Assembly: GCF_005845035.1 (NCBI RefSeq) | Contig: NZ_SPFO01000005.1 | Span: forward strand, 1-64,000 | Direction: 5' to 3' | Length of the DNA stretch: 64,000 nt | Source of the DNA: Collinsella aerofaciens | GTDB lineage: Bacteria; Actinomycetota; Coriobacteriia; Coriobacteriales; Coriobacteriaceae | Shown: positions 8,500 to 18,386 of the stretch, piece by piece | Layout of the letters: each line of letters starts with the position of its first letter | Numbering within the stretch: the stretch's first letter is position 1 | The notes under the pieces: generated by a model | What the model saw: only the letters and a program-made list of their open reading frames with translations | Databases searched by the model: none | What the model was told of the DNA's origin: nothing | Translations under genes and position numbers: made by a program

Positions 8500-9882
8500 C
8501 TACAGAGACGCGATCGTTGCGTTTGCGCACTTGAGCGCACCGTCGGTGACGGTAAGCGCCACACCCTGGCCCTGCTTGTTGCAGAAGCGAGCGTTGAGCG
8601 CAACATCATCGACAAAGATGGTCGCGATGTCGTCGTCGACGACCAGACGCACATGGTGAGTGCCCTCGCCCTTAAAGAACAACGGACGCTCGAGGCCCAT
8701 GTTGTTGACCTGGAACCACGGGTACTGGGGAGCCGGCGTGAACTCGAGCTTGCCCTCGCGCAGGTTGGCGCGGAACTCATAGGCAAGACCAGTCTCGGCG
8801 TCCTCGGCGAACTTGACCGAGAAGCCGGCAGCGTTACCGCCGAGCTCAATGTCGGCATCGAGCAAGTAGGTGGAGCCGGCATCCGCGGCGAGCACCTGCT
8901 CGACCTTGCCCGACTCGCAGGAAAGCTCAAAGGTCTCGACAGCCTTGCCCTCGCCAAAGGCGCCAAGCATGCTGTCGGGGAGCTTGGTGCCGAGCGTTCC
9001 GTCGGCACGCTGAACGATCTCGAGGGGCATAAAGGTGCCACCCCACAGGTAAGAGCTGGGGTCACCGCCCTCGTCACGCGTAGGAACCCAACCAAAGAGA
9101 ACGCGGCGCTCACCATCAAATGCGGTACGCGCGGCATAGTACGCGCGGCCATCGAAGGAATCGTCCGCAGGAGTGATCCAAGGACCGTTGATAGAGCGAG
9201 ACATGCGGTAACGGGTCTTGTTGCCATCACTGTACTCGGAGAACACCAGATACCACCAGTCGCCCATCTTAAAGAGATCAGGCATCTCGAACATGGTGTA
9301 CAGGCCCGGATTCCACCAGTCGCCCTGGAACTCCCAGGTATCCAGGTCCTTGGAGGTGAACTTGACCAGACGACCGGTCATCAGACGCTTGTCCTCGCCC
9401 ACACGCGTGCCGAGGATGAGCATGTACTCTTCGTTCTCCTCATCCCAAAGCACAAAGGGATCGCGCCAGTTGCGGTCATCGTAACCCTCCCGGGGCGGAA
9501 GCAGCGTCTCGGCGATGTTCTTCTCCCACTTGACGGCGTCGTCACTCGTTGCGTGAAGAAGAACCTGCTTCATCAAGCGTGCCTTGACCTTATCGCGATT
9601 GCAACCAGTGTAGAGCGCATGGTACTTGTCGCCCACCTTAAACACCGTGCCGGCATAAACATACTGGTCGACTTCCTCGTCGCCGCCACGCTCAAGGCTC
9701 TCGCCAAAGTCTTTGTAATTGACGAAGTCCTTGGTTGTCGCGAGTGCCCAGCCAAACGGCTCTCCGAAAGGTCCGGGGTTTCGCGTGTCACGCTGATGAT
9801 AGAGATAGAACGTGCCGTCCTCGCCGTACGGCATGATGTCGCCTACCCAAATTCCCTCAGGCTGGTAATACACCTTGTGCAT
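8500..9882 (-). CDS. Second GH32-like beta-fructosidase
   Basis: A 460-residue five-bladed propeller hydrolase of the GH32/GH43 clan. The WMNDPNG motif is replaced by GIWVGDIMPYGEDG, which keeps the nucleophile-position Asp. NWRDPFVLW (about residue 130) gives the RDP motif and EMPDLF (about 175) the acid/base motif. The C-terminal half looks like the GH32 sandwich (GTHHVRLVVDDDIATIFVDD). The divergence from ScrB suggests a different fructoside, such as an oligosaccharide or phosphorylated variant. It is the first gene of the operon, with AAAGGAAG upstream of its ATG, immediately behind the operators at 9929-9962. Confidence 0.82.
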   Translation of the reverse strand: MHKVYYQPEGIWVGDIMPYGEDGTFYLYHQRDTRNPGPFGEPFGWALATTKDFVNYKDFGESLERGGDEEVDQYVYAGTVFKVGDKYHALYTGCNRDKVKARLMKQVLLHATSDDAVKWEKNIAETLLPPREGYDDRNWRDPFVLWDEENEEYMLILGTRVGEDKRLMTGRLVKFTSKDLDTWEFQGDWWNPGLYTMFEMPDLFKMGDWWYLVFSEYSDGNKTRYRMSRSINGPWITPADDSFDGRAYYAARTAFDGERRVLFGWVPTRDEGGDPSSYLWGGTFMPLEIVQRADGTLGTKLPDSMLGAFGEGKAVETFELSCESGKVEQVLAADAGSTYLLDADIELGGNAAGFSVKFAEDAETGLAYEFRANLREGKLEFTPAPQYPWFQVNNMGLERPLFFKGEGTHHVRLVVDDDIATIFVDDVALNARFCNKQGQGVALTVTDGALKCANATIASL

Positions 9883-9928
9883 CCGAGACTTCCTTTCTCA
9901 CGAGATACTAACTCGGTACAACTGCAAG

Positions 9929-10013
9929 ATATGTCAATCGTTTTCATATGTCAAACGTTTTCACACCAATACGTCTTTTCGCAGTTCCAGTCGTCGGCAA
10001 ACGGTTGACATAT
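9929..10013. promoter_or_regulatory. Triple LacI-type operator of the sucrose operon
   Basis: Two adjacent 17-bp direct repeats, ATATGTCAATCGTTTTC (9929-9945) and ATATGTCAAACGTTTTC (9946-9962), differ at one base. A third, inverted copy GCAAACGGTTGACATAT is at 9997-10013. Each has a near-palindromic AAACG(T/A/G)TT core, and TTGACA within each could double as a -35 box on the minus strand. The regulator encoded at 10067-11077 is the obvious ligand-controlled repressor. Confidence 0.75.
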
Positions 10014-10066
10014 GCCGGCGAACGGTCATCAGAGGTGTTTGAGGAATTCTTTTGGCACGGGATGAA

Positions 10067-11077
10067 CTACGCGGTTTTACCCTCAATGAGTTCAACGGGG
10101 AGCTTGATATTCGATTCGGGCTTTTCGCCGTTAATAAGAGCAATGATGGATTGCGCCGCGAGCTCTCCGATGCGATCGATATCTTGGCGTACGGTTGTTA
10201 AGTCAGGCATAAACGTCATAGTGCGGCGGGCACCATCCGCGCCCACGACCTTAATATCGCCCGGAGCGCTCAAGCCGCGCTGCTTCATCACGTTAAGACA
10301 GATAGCCGCCATCGTGTCGTCTCCCGCAAAGATGCCGTCAATATCGGGGTTCTCATCGAGGATCTTCGCAACGACCGCGCTCTTTTCGTCGTCGGGCTTA
10401 ACGAACTCAACCTCACGGACAAGCGCGGGCAAACCGGCCTGCTCAACAACATCGAGGTAGGCATCGGTACGCTTATTGGCAGGCATGCGCATGCGGCTAT
10501 TGCTGCGCAGGCACAGGATGCGTGAACATCCGTCATCGATCAGGCGACGCGTGGCAAGTTCGCCGATGCTATAGCTGTCGCTCGCAATCTGAACAGAGGC
10601 TTCGCCAAGGTCGCAGTCGATACCAACCAGACTCAAGCCCATCTCGGCATACGCCTCGGCACCGATATTAAGCGAGTTGACGATGACGCCATCAACCATA
10701 TTGCGTCGAAGCATGTCGATATAAGAGCGCTCAAGCTCGGGTCGATTGGCGCTATTGCACAGCAGCATCTTAAAACCGTTTTCGGCCAGGGTATGCTCAA
10801 TGACTTGAACCACTTGGGCATGAAACGGACTGCTGACATAGGGGACGATCATACCGATAAGATTCAGGCGACCGTTGAGCATGGCACGGGCGATATCGTT
10901 GGGCGTATAGTTGATGCGCTTCATCGCGGCATGGACCTTATCGCGGGTCTCTTGGCTAATATAGCCGCGATTATTAAGCACGCGAGATACCGTAGTAGGC
11001 GAAACCCCCGCCACCGCCGCAACTTCCTTGATGCCAGGCTTAGCCGTATCCTTAGAACGAGCACTCTCGCGAGCCAT
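10067..11077 (-). CDS. LacI-family repressor of the sucrose operon
   Basis: A 336-residue repressor. Residues about 15-60 hold the LacI helix-turn-helix and hinge (IKEVAAVAGVSPTTVSRVL, then NGRL), followed by a periplasmic-binding-protein-like effector domain (MIVPYVSSPFHAQVV; DGIFAGDDTMA; VVGADG). It lies directly upstream of and in line with the GH32-PTS-GH32 genes, with the operator cluster in the 184-bp gap, so regulation by sucrose or a phosphorylated sugar is likely. GGGGGAGG precedes the ATG at 11077; an ATG seven codons upstream is less likely. Confidence 0.9.
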   Translation of the reverse strand: MARESARSKDTAKPGIKEVAAVAGVSPTTVSRVLNNRGYISQETRDKVHAAMKRINYTPNDIARAMLNGRLNLIGMIVPYVSSPFHAQVVQVIEHTLAENGFKMLLCNSANRPELERSYIDMLRRNMVDGVIVNSLNIGAEAYAEMGLSLVGIDCDLGEASVQIASDSYSIGELATRRLIDDGCSRILCLRSNSRMRMPANKRTDAYLDVVEQAGLPALVREVEFVKPDDEKSAVVAKILDENPDIDGIFAGDDTMAAICLNVMKQRGLSAPGDIKVVGADGARRTMTFMPDLTTVRQDIDRIGELAAQSIIALINGEKPESNIKLPVELIEGKTA

Positions 11078-11230
11078 AGCACCCTCCCCCATCAACATGT
11101 CATACGTTTACATACGAACAAAGCATACCCCAACAAGAGCGGGAAGACGGTAACAGTACAAGTAAGTAAACGACTCATCCAAATAATTAGGAGAGTTCCG
11201 CCTAAAGGGTGACTCCAAAGGACCCCACAT

Positions 11231-11262
11231 GGCCGGTTTTGGGTTATTTTCCAAAACATCCC
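11231..11262. repeat. Left half of a palindromic repeat interrupted by IS110
   Basis: GGGTTATTTTCCAAAAC (11241-11257) is the inverted partner of GTTTTGGAAAGTAACCC at 12903-12919, with one mismatch, and pairing extends outward with a few more mismatches. The two halves are separated only by the IS110 element and an internal hairpin, as if one palindrome was split by insertion. The uninterrupted relative is at 47360-47484. Confidence 0.65.
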
Positions 11263-11264
11263 GC

Positions 11265-11545
11265 ACTGATATCTTCTGTATTGAAGACGTCGATGATGCA
11301 CCCGTATACCATTGACGTCGACACCATCAGATGCGGACCGCGCGGTGACCCCACATTCCGCTGGCGCCCACAGGGCTGCCCTCGTTTCCTGACATGTCCC
11401 GCGCGGGCCGCGGCGAGCCGAGACCGCCGCATGACCTAATAGGAGCATGGAGCGATACCGCGGACCCGAACAACCGCATTCTATCGCGCCCCGTCAGTGT
11501 GCCGTCTGCCCGGTCCAGGCGAGCACGGAAAGAACGGAGCGAGAC
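11265..11545 (+). ncRNA. Candidate bridge RNA region of the IS110 element
   Basis: About 280 bp between the inferred left end and the transposase ATG have no convincing gene. In the IS110 group this position encodes the bridge RNA whose loops pair with donor and target DNA. A short repeated GACGTCGA/GACGTCGACA string (11285-11322) and GCCCGCGGGCC near the ATG could form stems, but I did not fold it. The call rests mainly on family knowledge. Confidence 0.45.
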
Positions 11546-12835
11546 ATGAGAACCGAATCGACACCCGGCGCCCGCGGGCCGGTCTTCTGCGGGGTCGACA
11601 CCCACGCCGACTCGCACTGGCTGTGCGTCCTGGACTGGAGGGGCCGCAGGGTCCTGTCCCGCCGGTTCCCCGCCGACGCGGCGGGCTACGAGGCGCTCGC
11701 CGGGGCGATCGCGGCGGCCGGGGAGCCGGCCTGCGTCGCGATGGAGGGGACGTCGTCCTACGGGGCGGGCCTCACCAGGCACCTCGCGTCGCTGGGGATG
11801 CCCGTGCGCGAGGCGCTCTCCCCGGCGAGGACGCAGAGGAGGCGCCCGGGGCAGGGGAAGTGCGACGAGTCGGACGCGGAGAGGGCCGCCCGCGCGGCGA
11901 TGTCCGGCTCGAAGCTCGGGACCCCCAAGAGCCAGGACGGGTGGGTCGACGGGGTGCGCTGCATGCTCGCGGCGCGCTCCGGAGCGGTGAAGGCGCGGAC
12001 CTCGGCGATCAACACCGCGAGGTCGCTGCTCACCACCGCGCCGGAGGGGCTCAGGTCGAGGTTCCGCGGCATGGGAGGGCCGAGGCTGATGGAGGAGCTC
12101 CCCTCCGTGCGCTCCGAGGGCGCGCTGGGCGCCGCGCTCGGAGCGCTGGCGGACCTGTGGGCGGCGGCGCGCGACGCGGCGCTCGACATGGAGCGCGCGA
12201 TCGAGGCGTCCCTGGAGGAGAACTGCCCCGCGCTGCTGGCGATGTACGGGTGCGGGCCCGTGAGCGCGGCCAAGCTCGCGGTCGCGGCCGGGGACAACCC
12301 GGGCAGGCTGCGCTCCGAGGCGTCGTTCGCGGCGATATGCGGGGCCTGCCCCATCCCCGCCTCGAGCGGCAAGACCGTGAGGCACAGGCTCAACAGGGGC
12401 GGCGACCGGCAGGCGAACAGCGCGCTGCACGAGATCGCGAGGCAGAGGGTCATGCGCGACCCCGAGACCGCCGAGTACGCCGAGAGGGCCAGGGCGCGGG
12501 GGAAGAGCGACAGGGAGGTCATGAGGTGCCTCAAGCGCTACGTGGCCAGGGAGGCGTACCGGGCGCTGATGCGCCCGCACGAGATAAGGAGGCCGGCGGA
12601 CGCGTCGGAGCTCGTGGCGGCCAGGCGCGCGGCGAAGGTCAGCCAGGTGAGGGCGGCGTCCATACTGGGCACCAGCGAGAAGTACATCTCGATGCTGGAG
12701 AGGGGCCAAAGGGAGCTCAAGCCAATAAGGAGGGCCTACGAGGCGTGGGTCGAGGCGGGGCTCCCGCTCAATTGGGACAGGCAGGCGTTCGAGGCCGAGC
12801 GCAAAATGGATTCTAAAAAACACCTTGCCAAATAG
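11546..12835 (+). CDS. IS110-family transposase with C-terminal XRE-like HTH
   Basis: A 429-residue DEDD recombinase. The N-terminal RuvC-like domain shows GVDTHADSHW (Asp), AMEGTSSYG (Glu, about residue 70) and KCDESDAERAA (two Asp, about 107). The C-terminal Tnp domain has the serine motif region CGACPIPASSGK and GGDRQANSALHEIA. After about residue 345 there is an extra segment, AARRAAKVSQVRAASILG then SEKYISMLERGQREL, a cro/C1-type helix-turn-helix, making it longer than minimal IS110 transposases. GGAGCG before the ATG at 11546 sets the start. Similar tails exist on some actinobacterial IS110 proteins as far as I recall. Confidence 0.92.
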   Translation: MRTESTPGARGPVFCGVDTHADSHWLCVLDWRGRRVLSRRFPADAAGYEALAGAIAAAGEPACVAMEGTSSYGAGLTRHLASLGMPVREALSPARTQRRRPGQGKCDESDAERAARAAMSGSKLGTPKSQDGWVDGVRCMLAARSGAVKARTSAINTARSLLTTAPEGLRSRFRGMGGPRLMEELPSVRSEGALGAALGALADLWAAARDAALDMERAIEASLEENCPALLAMYGCGPVSAAKLAVAAGDNPGRLRSEASFAAICGACPIPASSGKTVRHRLNRGGDRQANSALHEIARQRVMRDPETAEYAERARARGKSDREVMRCLKRYVAREAYRALMRPHEIRRPADASELVAARRAAKVSQVRAASILGTSEKYISMLERGQRELKPIRRAYEAWVEAGLPLNWDRQAFEAERKMDSKKHLAK

Positions 12836-12842
12836 GAGCGTC

Positions 12843-12930
12843 AGGACGCAAAGGGCTCCGCCGCGCGAAGCGCGCAGCGGAGCCCTTTGCATGTCCGAGG
12901 ACGTTTTGGAAAGTAACCCAAGACGGCCCG
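12843..12930. repeat. Right half of split palindrome with internal hairpin; PFL operon terminator
   Basis: A GC-rich hairpin at 12849-12890 (GCAAAGGGCTCCGC / GCGGAGCCCTTTGC around CGCGCGAAGCGCGCA) is followed by ATGTCCGAGGACG and the right palindrome arm 12903-12919. The same order, including the GCATG(C/T)CCGAGGACG string, occurs at 47400-47456. On the minus strand the hairpin would terminate the PFL transcript. Confidence 0.7.
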
Positions 12931-12955
12931 GCGATCCTGCGGGAGTTAAACCCCT

Positions 12956-13207
12956 TTAGAACTTGTTGTGGAAGGTACGCGCAATGACCTCGTCCTGCTG
13001 CTCCTTGGTGAGCGTGTGGAAGTTCACGGCATAGCCGGAAACGCGGATGGTCAGCTGCGGGTACTTCTCGGGGTGAGCCTGAGCGTCGAGCAGCGTCTCA
13101 CGGTTGAAGACGTTGATGTTCAGGTGGTGGCCACCCTTCTCGGCGTAAGCGTCGAGCATGTGGACCAGGTTATCGGCCTGAGTCTCGGAAACTTCAGAAA
13201 CCTTCAT
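12956..13207 (-). CDS. Glycyl-radical domain protein, C-terminal piece of split PFL
   Basis: An 83-residue protein that corresponds to the last part of ordinary PflB. It has [33 protein letters not shown] and ending RTFHNKF; RVSGYAV carries the glycine that is converted to the catalytic radical. The partner at 13293-15344 lacks exactly this segment, and the two add up to about 766 residues against about 760 for a one-chain PFL. It has its own AAGGAGA ribosome site and ATG, 85 bp after the catalytic gene, so it is a real separate gene. It resembles GrcA/YfiD but lacks that protein's extra N-terminal part. Confidence 0.92.
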   Translation of the reverse strand: MKVSEVSETQADNLVHMLDAYAEKGGHHLNINVFNRETLLDAQAHPEKYPQLTIRVSGYAVNFHTLTKEQQDEVIARTFHNKF

Positions 13208-13292
13208 AATGTGTCTCCTTCGATTGATAGGCGCCGGCCGAAACCGGTGCGCTAATCAGTAATCGTTATTGTTAGTATAGCACTAACAATAG
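13208..13292 (-). other. Intercistronic hairpin between the PFL pieces
   Basis: The 85-bp gap contains TATTGTTAGTGCTATACTAACAATA (13265-13290 region, minus strand), a TATTGTTAG/CTAACAATA palindrome, and GCGCACCGGTTTCGGCCGG before the ribosome site. It may set the ratio of the two proteins by processing or attenuation. Only the palindrome is seen; its role is inferred. Confidence 0.4.
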
Positions 13293-15344
<2,052 letters not shown>

Positions 15345-15736
15345 TGTGTAACCACGCTCCTAGTTACGTGTAATGCGGCGCTCTCTCACACCGCTGCTTA
15401 TTGAATTCTTGAATGTTCGGCTTGCACTACCGGCTTCTTCCGTTCTTCACCACACATTGGTGCAGGGAAAACGTTTGTCCACCTTGGAACTACAACCCAA
15501 AACCCAAGATTTCACCCGTTTGAGAAGGATAACATAGCGACCCTCTCCATCTGGGCTGTTATATGTTTCTTTTTTATATCATAAGGGCGTTTTTACAAAC
15601 CCGCAGGAAATGCGAGCGCGAACAACTACCGTTCACCGATTTGTATGTTATTTTTCCTTGCCTTTGTACGACGTTCGCTCTAGCTGTTATGCCAGCTTTA
15701 GCAGGGTAAAGCGTCCCAGAGACCCTACAGAAACTG
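15345..15736. promoter_or_regulatory. PFL promoter region with CCGTTCAC motif
   Basis: About 390 bp without a gene. It is A/T-rich near 15530-15600 and holds TACCGTTCACCGAT at 15628-15641. The same sequence, give or take one base, occurs upstream of lacA, lacF and near the lacE/LacI gap. No fumarate-nitrate-regulator or riboswitch pattern was recognised. Confidence 0.45.
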
Positions 15737-15770
15737 CAGGGCGGCCACGGAATCCCCCGTGGCCGCCCTG
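15737..15770 (-). terminator. Terminator after kdgT
   Basis: Perfect 14-bp arms CAGGGCGGCCACGG / CCGTGGCCGCCCTG around AATCCC lie 39 bp after the kdgT stop. On the minus strand TTTCTGTAGG follows after a few bases, a modest T-tract. Confidence 0.65.
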
Positions 15771-15808
15771 TGGCATGGCTAGTTTTTAGCTTTGATTGCC
15801 GCTTGGCA

Positions 15809-16828
15809 TTAGGCGGCTGCGGCGGCCTTGTCGGCCGTTGCCTTGCTATCGCCGTTGCCCTGGCCCTCAAAATGCTTGTAGCACCAGCTGGTGACCAGCG
15901 GGGTCAAAATAGCCGTAACGATTGCGCAGGCAGCAACCTGTGCCGTAGCCGTCGCGAGCACCGCACCGCCGTACATGGCCCCGTTGACGCTTGCCATGGC
16001 AGCAGGCGTGGCCACATTGGCTCCGGCGCAGCTCGAAATGGCCGCACCTGCGACACCCGTACCACCCGTGAGCTTATCGACCGCGATGACGGGAATTGCA
16101 AAGATCACCGAGCAGATCACGCCGAGCAGGATGCCGGGAAGACCGCCGTTGATAAGCTGGCCAAAAGTCATGGTCGAGCCCATGGCAAAGAAGACGAGCA
16201 CGATGATGGCGGAAAGTGCCGGTGCCATCATCTTCTTAAAGCTGGGGAACAGGTTACCCAGAATAATGCCGACGACGATCGGCAGAATGGCGCCCACGAG
16301 CGACCAGCCGATCGGGGCCTGGCCGGCAGCGCCGAGCACGATCATCGTGACCGGAGGGCCGACAACCAGCGTGGTGATGGCGACAGCGCCACGCTCAGCC
16401 TCGTTGCCCATGGTACCCATCAGCCCAGCGTACATAGCGTTGTTGGCGCCGGTGCAAGCCGCCAGCATCACCATGGCAGAGATGCCAAACAAGTTGTCGT
16501 TGAACACATAAAGGATGAGCAGCGACATGGCAACGACCACGATCTGCTTGACGGCGATGATGATGGCGCCGCGGGCAGCGGCGGCAGGAGCGCTCTTAAA
16601 CGAAATCGTCGTACCGACGATGAGCAAAAAAGCGCCCACGAGCGGGCCAGCGCCCTGCTGGGTCATGCCAAGCGTAAAGCTGCCGAGCGTTTTGAACAGG
16701 TCGGGGAATAGCGTGTTGAGCAGACAGCCCAACAGAAGCGGCACCAAGATATTGGCGCCCGGGATGGAGGACATCTTAAAGAACGGCTCCTTTGCCGCCG
16801 GCGCCTCCACCGCAGTCGATTCACTCAT
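15809..16828 (-). CDS. kdgT: 2-keto-3-deoxygluconate permease family transporter
   Basis: A 339-residue membrane protein with about ten hydrophobic segments, of the KdgT/bile-acid-symporter-like fold. SSIPGANILVPLLLG, AACTGANNAMYAGLMG and AAISSCAGANVATPAAMA are the two glycine/alanine-rich inverted-repeat motifs expected for KdgT, a proton symporter for 2-keto-3-deoxygluconate. It follows the SDR dehydrogenase gene by 110 bp on the same strand with a hairpin between. The pairing suggests uptake and reduction or oxidation of a keto-sugar acid. Exact substrate is inferred from the family only. Confidence 0.85.
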   Translation of the reverse strand: MSESTAVEAPAAKEPFFKMSSIPGANILVPLLLGCLLNTLFPDLFKTLGSFTLGMTQQGAGPLVGAFLLIVGTTISFKSAPAAAARGAIIIAVKQIVVVAMSLLILYVFNDNLFGISAMVMLAACTGANNAMYAGLMGTMGNEAERGAVAITTLVVGPPVTMIVLGAAGQAPIGWSLVGAILPIVVGIILGNLFPSFKKMMAPALSAIIVLVFFAMGSTMTFGQLINGGLPGILLGVICSVIFAIPVIAVDKLTGGTGVAGAAISSCAGANVATPAAMASVNGAMYGGAVLATATAQVAACAIVTAILTPLVTSWCYKHFEGQGNGDSKATADKAAAAA

Positions 16829-16887
16829 ATATATATCTCCTTTGGATGCATGCGAATCGTAGCCGCATACGCCTATATCAGAAAGAA

Positions 16888-16919
16888 GGCGACGGTCCCG
16901 AGTCGCAGGAGCCGTCGCC
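16888..16919 (-). terminator. Hairpin between SDR gene and kdgT
   Basis: GGCGACGG/CCGTCGCC arms around a 16-nt loop, followed on the minus strand by TTCTTTCT. It probably terminates part of the transcripts after the dehydrogenase gene. Confidence 0.7.
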
Positions 16920-16938
16920 GAATAATCGTCGCGGAGTA

Positions 16939-17688
16939 TTACCCGTCCAGAACGATGCCACCGTCGCAGTCACCGATCTCGCCGTTCACGAAGCTGGCGA
17001 GGTCGGAAGCGAAGAACAGCACCATCTGCGCAGGCTCGCTGGCCTGGGCGGCGCGGCCCAGAGGAATACCGTTGATGATACGCTGAGAGTTCTCGTCAGA
17101 GAGAATCGAGGTCATATCGGTCAACGTGAGCGACGGGCACACGGCGTTACAGCGGACGCCAAACTTGCCGCCTTCCTTGGCGACTGCCTTGGTCAGGCCG
17201 TTGACACCGGCCTTAGAGCTCGCGTAGGCCGCGGTGCCGAGCAGGCCGCCACCGATCTTGCCAGCGACAGAGCTCACGTTGACGATAGTGCCGGCATGGG
17301 CCGCCTTAAAGTGCGGGTACACGGCGTTCATCATAGTGAAGGTACCGTTGAGGTTGATGTCGATGGTGCGACGCCACTCGGTGTCATCGATCTCGTCGAA
17401 CTTCTTGGTGCTGATGACGCCAGCGCAGTTGATCAGGATGTTGGTTTGCGGCAGGTCCGTAAAAATCTGCTCGACGGTCTCGCGCGCCTTGGGTGCATCG
17501 GCGACATCGAGCTGATAGAACTTGTTGCCCTCGCCAAGCTCGGCCACCGCGGCCTCGCCCTTAGCAGCGTTCCTTGCGATGAGCGCGACGTGTCCGCCGC
17601 CCGCAACGATGCCCTTGGCAATCTCGAGGCCAATGCCCTGAGTGCCGCCGGTAACGATCGCGGTTTTGCCCGTGAAGTCAAATGCCAT
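16939..17688 (-). CDS. SDR-family NAD(P)-dependent oxidoreductase
   Basis: A 249-residue classical short-chain dehydrogenase. The cofactor motif TGGTQGIG is at residues 12-19, NCAG near 86, the catalytic Ser in VNVSSVAG near 138 and YASSKAG (Tyr-x-x-x-Lys) near 151. These place it in the family of gluconate/deoxygluconate dehydrogenases and acyl reductases. Its neighbour kdgT suggests a keto-sugar-acid or sugar-alcohol substrate, such as a KduD- or IdnO-like reaction, but the sequence does not prove this. It is the first gene of the pair; GGGGGTTGGAG precedes the ATG. Confidence 0.85.
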   Translation of the reverse strand: MAFDFTGKTAIVTGGTQGIGLEIAKGIVAGGGHVALIARNAAKGEAAVAELGEGNKFYQLDVADAPKARETVEQIFTDLPQTNILINCAGVISTKKFDEIDDTEWRRTIDINLNGTFTMMNAVYPHFKAAHAGTIVNVSSVAGKIGGGLLGTAAYASSKAGVNGLTKAVAKEGGKFGVRCNAVCPSLTLTDMTSILSDENSQRIINGIPLGRAAQASEPAQMVLFFASDLASFVNGEIGDCDGGIVLDG

Positions 17689-17936
17689 GACTCCAACCCC
17701 CTTGATTCAGGTGTCTCCTTGCGGGAAGTTGGAGCATCGCACGTGGCGATAAATGAGTCCCAGTCGTCATGGTGGTGACAACCCCTCGCCTAACCGCGGG
17801 CATAATAGTTCTTTGAAACGCTTCAGCGATTGAATTTTTTACTCTTTATGCGCTCTTTATATTGCCCACTGCATGAGACCCGAATACGCGGGTATCATCT
17901 TTCACCGAAAATAGTTTCTAGTGTTAGGGGTTTTCG

Positions 17937-18386
17937 GTGGAAGATACCGATTTCCATGAGCTTGGGCGTCAGCTCTTTACCGAGTTTGGCAGCATGCACC
18001 AGCGCGTTTCGCGCTTTGCCGACCAGGCTCTGGGTGGCGAGATGGCCGTCATGCGCGCCCTCATGCGCGCCGGCGGCTCGCTCACGCCGAGCGAACTCGC
18101 CGATCGTGCCTGGGTCTCGAGCGCCCGTATCGCCAATATCCTGCGCGCCCTCGAGGCCAAGGGTTGGGTCGAGCGCGAGCACTCAAAGACCGACCGTCGT
18201 CGCGTACACGTCACGGTGACCGACAAGGGATTCCAGGTCATCGAAATCAAACGCCGGGAATTCGAGGACCGCACCGCGGCCTTCCTCGAGCAGCTCGGCG
18301 AAACAGATACCCAGGAGATGGTGCGCCTTCTAAGACGTGCCAACGAAATTATCGACCGCAATCAAGAAAGGAGAGATGCCGAGTGA
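17937..18386 (+). CDS. MarR-family transcriptional regulator
   Basis: A 149-residue winged-helix protein. LGGEMAVMRALMRAGGSLTPSELA leads to the recognition helix region SSARIANILRALEAKGWVERE, then the wing SKTDRRRVHVTVTDKG, all in MarR order. It starts with GTG 18 nt before the visible core and has AGGGG upstream. The stop codon overlaps the GTG start of the ABC transporter gene (GTGA), so the three genes form one operon and the regulator likely responds to a compound the exporter removes. The 248-bp gap to the divergent SDR gene holds no other gene. Confidence 0.9.
   Translation: MEDTDFHELGRQLFTEFGSMHQRVSRFADQALGGEMAVMRALMRAGGSLTPSELADRAWVSSARIANILRALEAKGWVEREHSKTDRRRVHVTVTDKGFQVIEIKRREFEDRTAAFLEQLGETDTQEMVRLLRRANEIIDRNQERRDAE

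Larger units (their letters stand above)
11263..12842 (+). mobile_element. IS110-family insertion sequence
   Basis: Boundaries are estimated by comparing flanks with the intact palindrome at 47360-47484 and are good to a few bases only. The element would be about 1.58 kb: about 280 bp of non-coding left end, a DEDD transposase gene, and almost no right end after the stop codon. That layout (long left end, no terminal inverted repeats of its own) is that of the IS110 group. Base composition is markedly more GC-rich than the neighbours. No target duplication is evident. Confidence 0.8.

Noticed and set aside
11327-12892. A 521-residue minus-strand frame through the IS110 element
   Set aside because: Arg/Pro/Leu-rich mirror of the transposase with no domain; a by-product of high GC.
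12956-13292. The split PFL as a simple frameshift or assembly error
   Set aside because: The two parts are separated by 85 bp with a palindrome, a ribosome site and an ATG, and the break falls at a domain border, so two genes are more likely.
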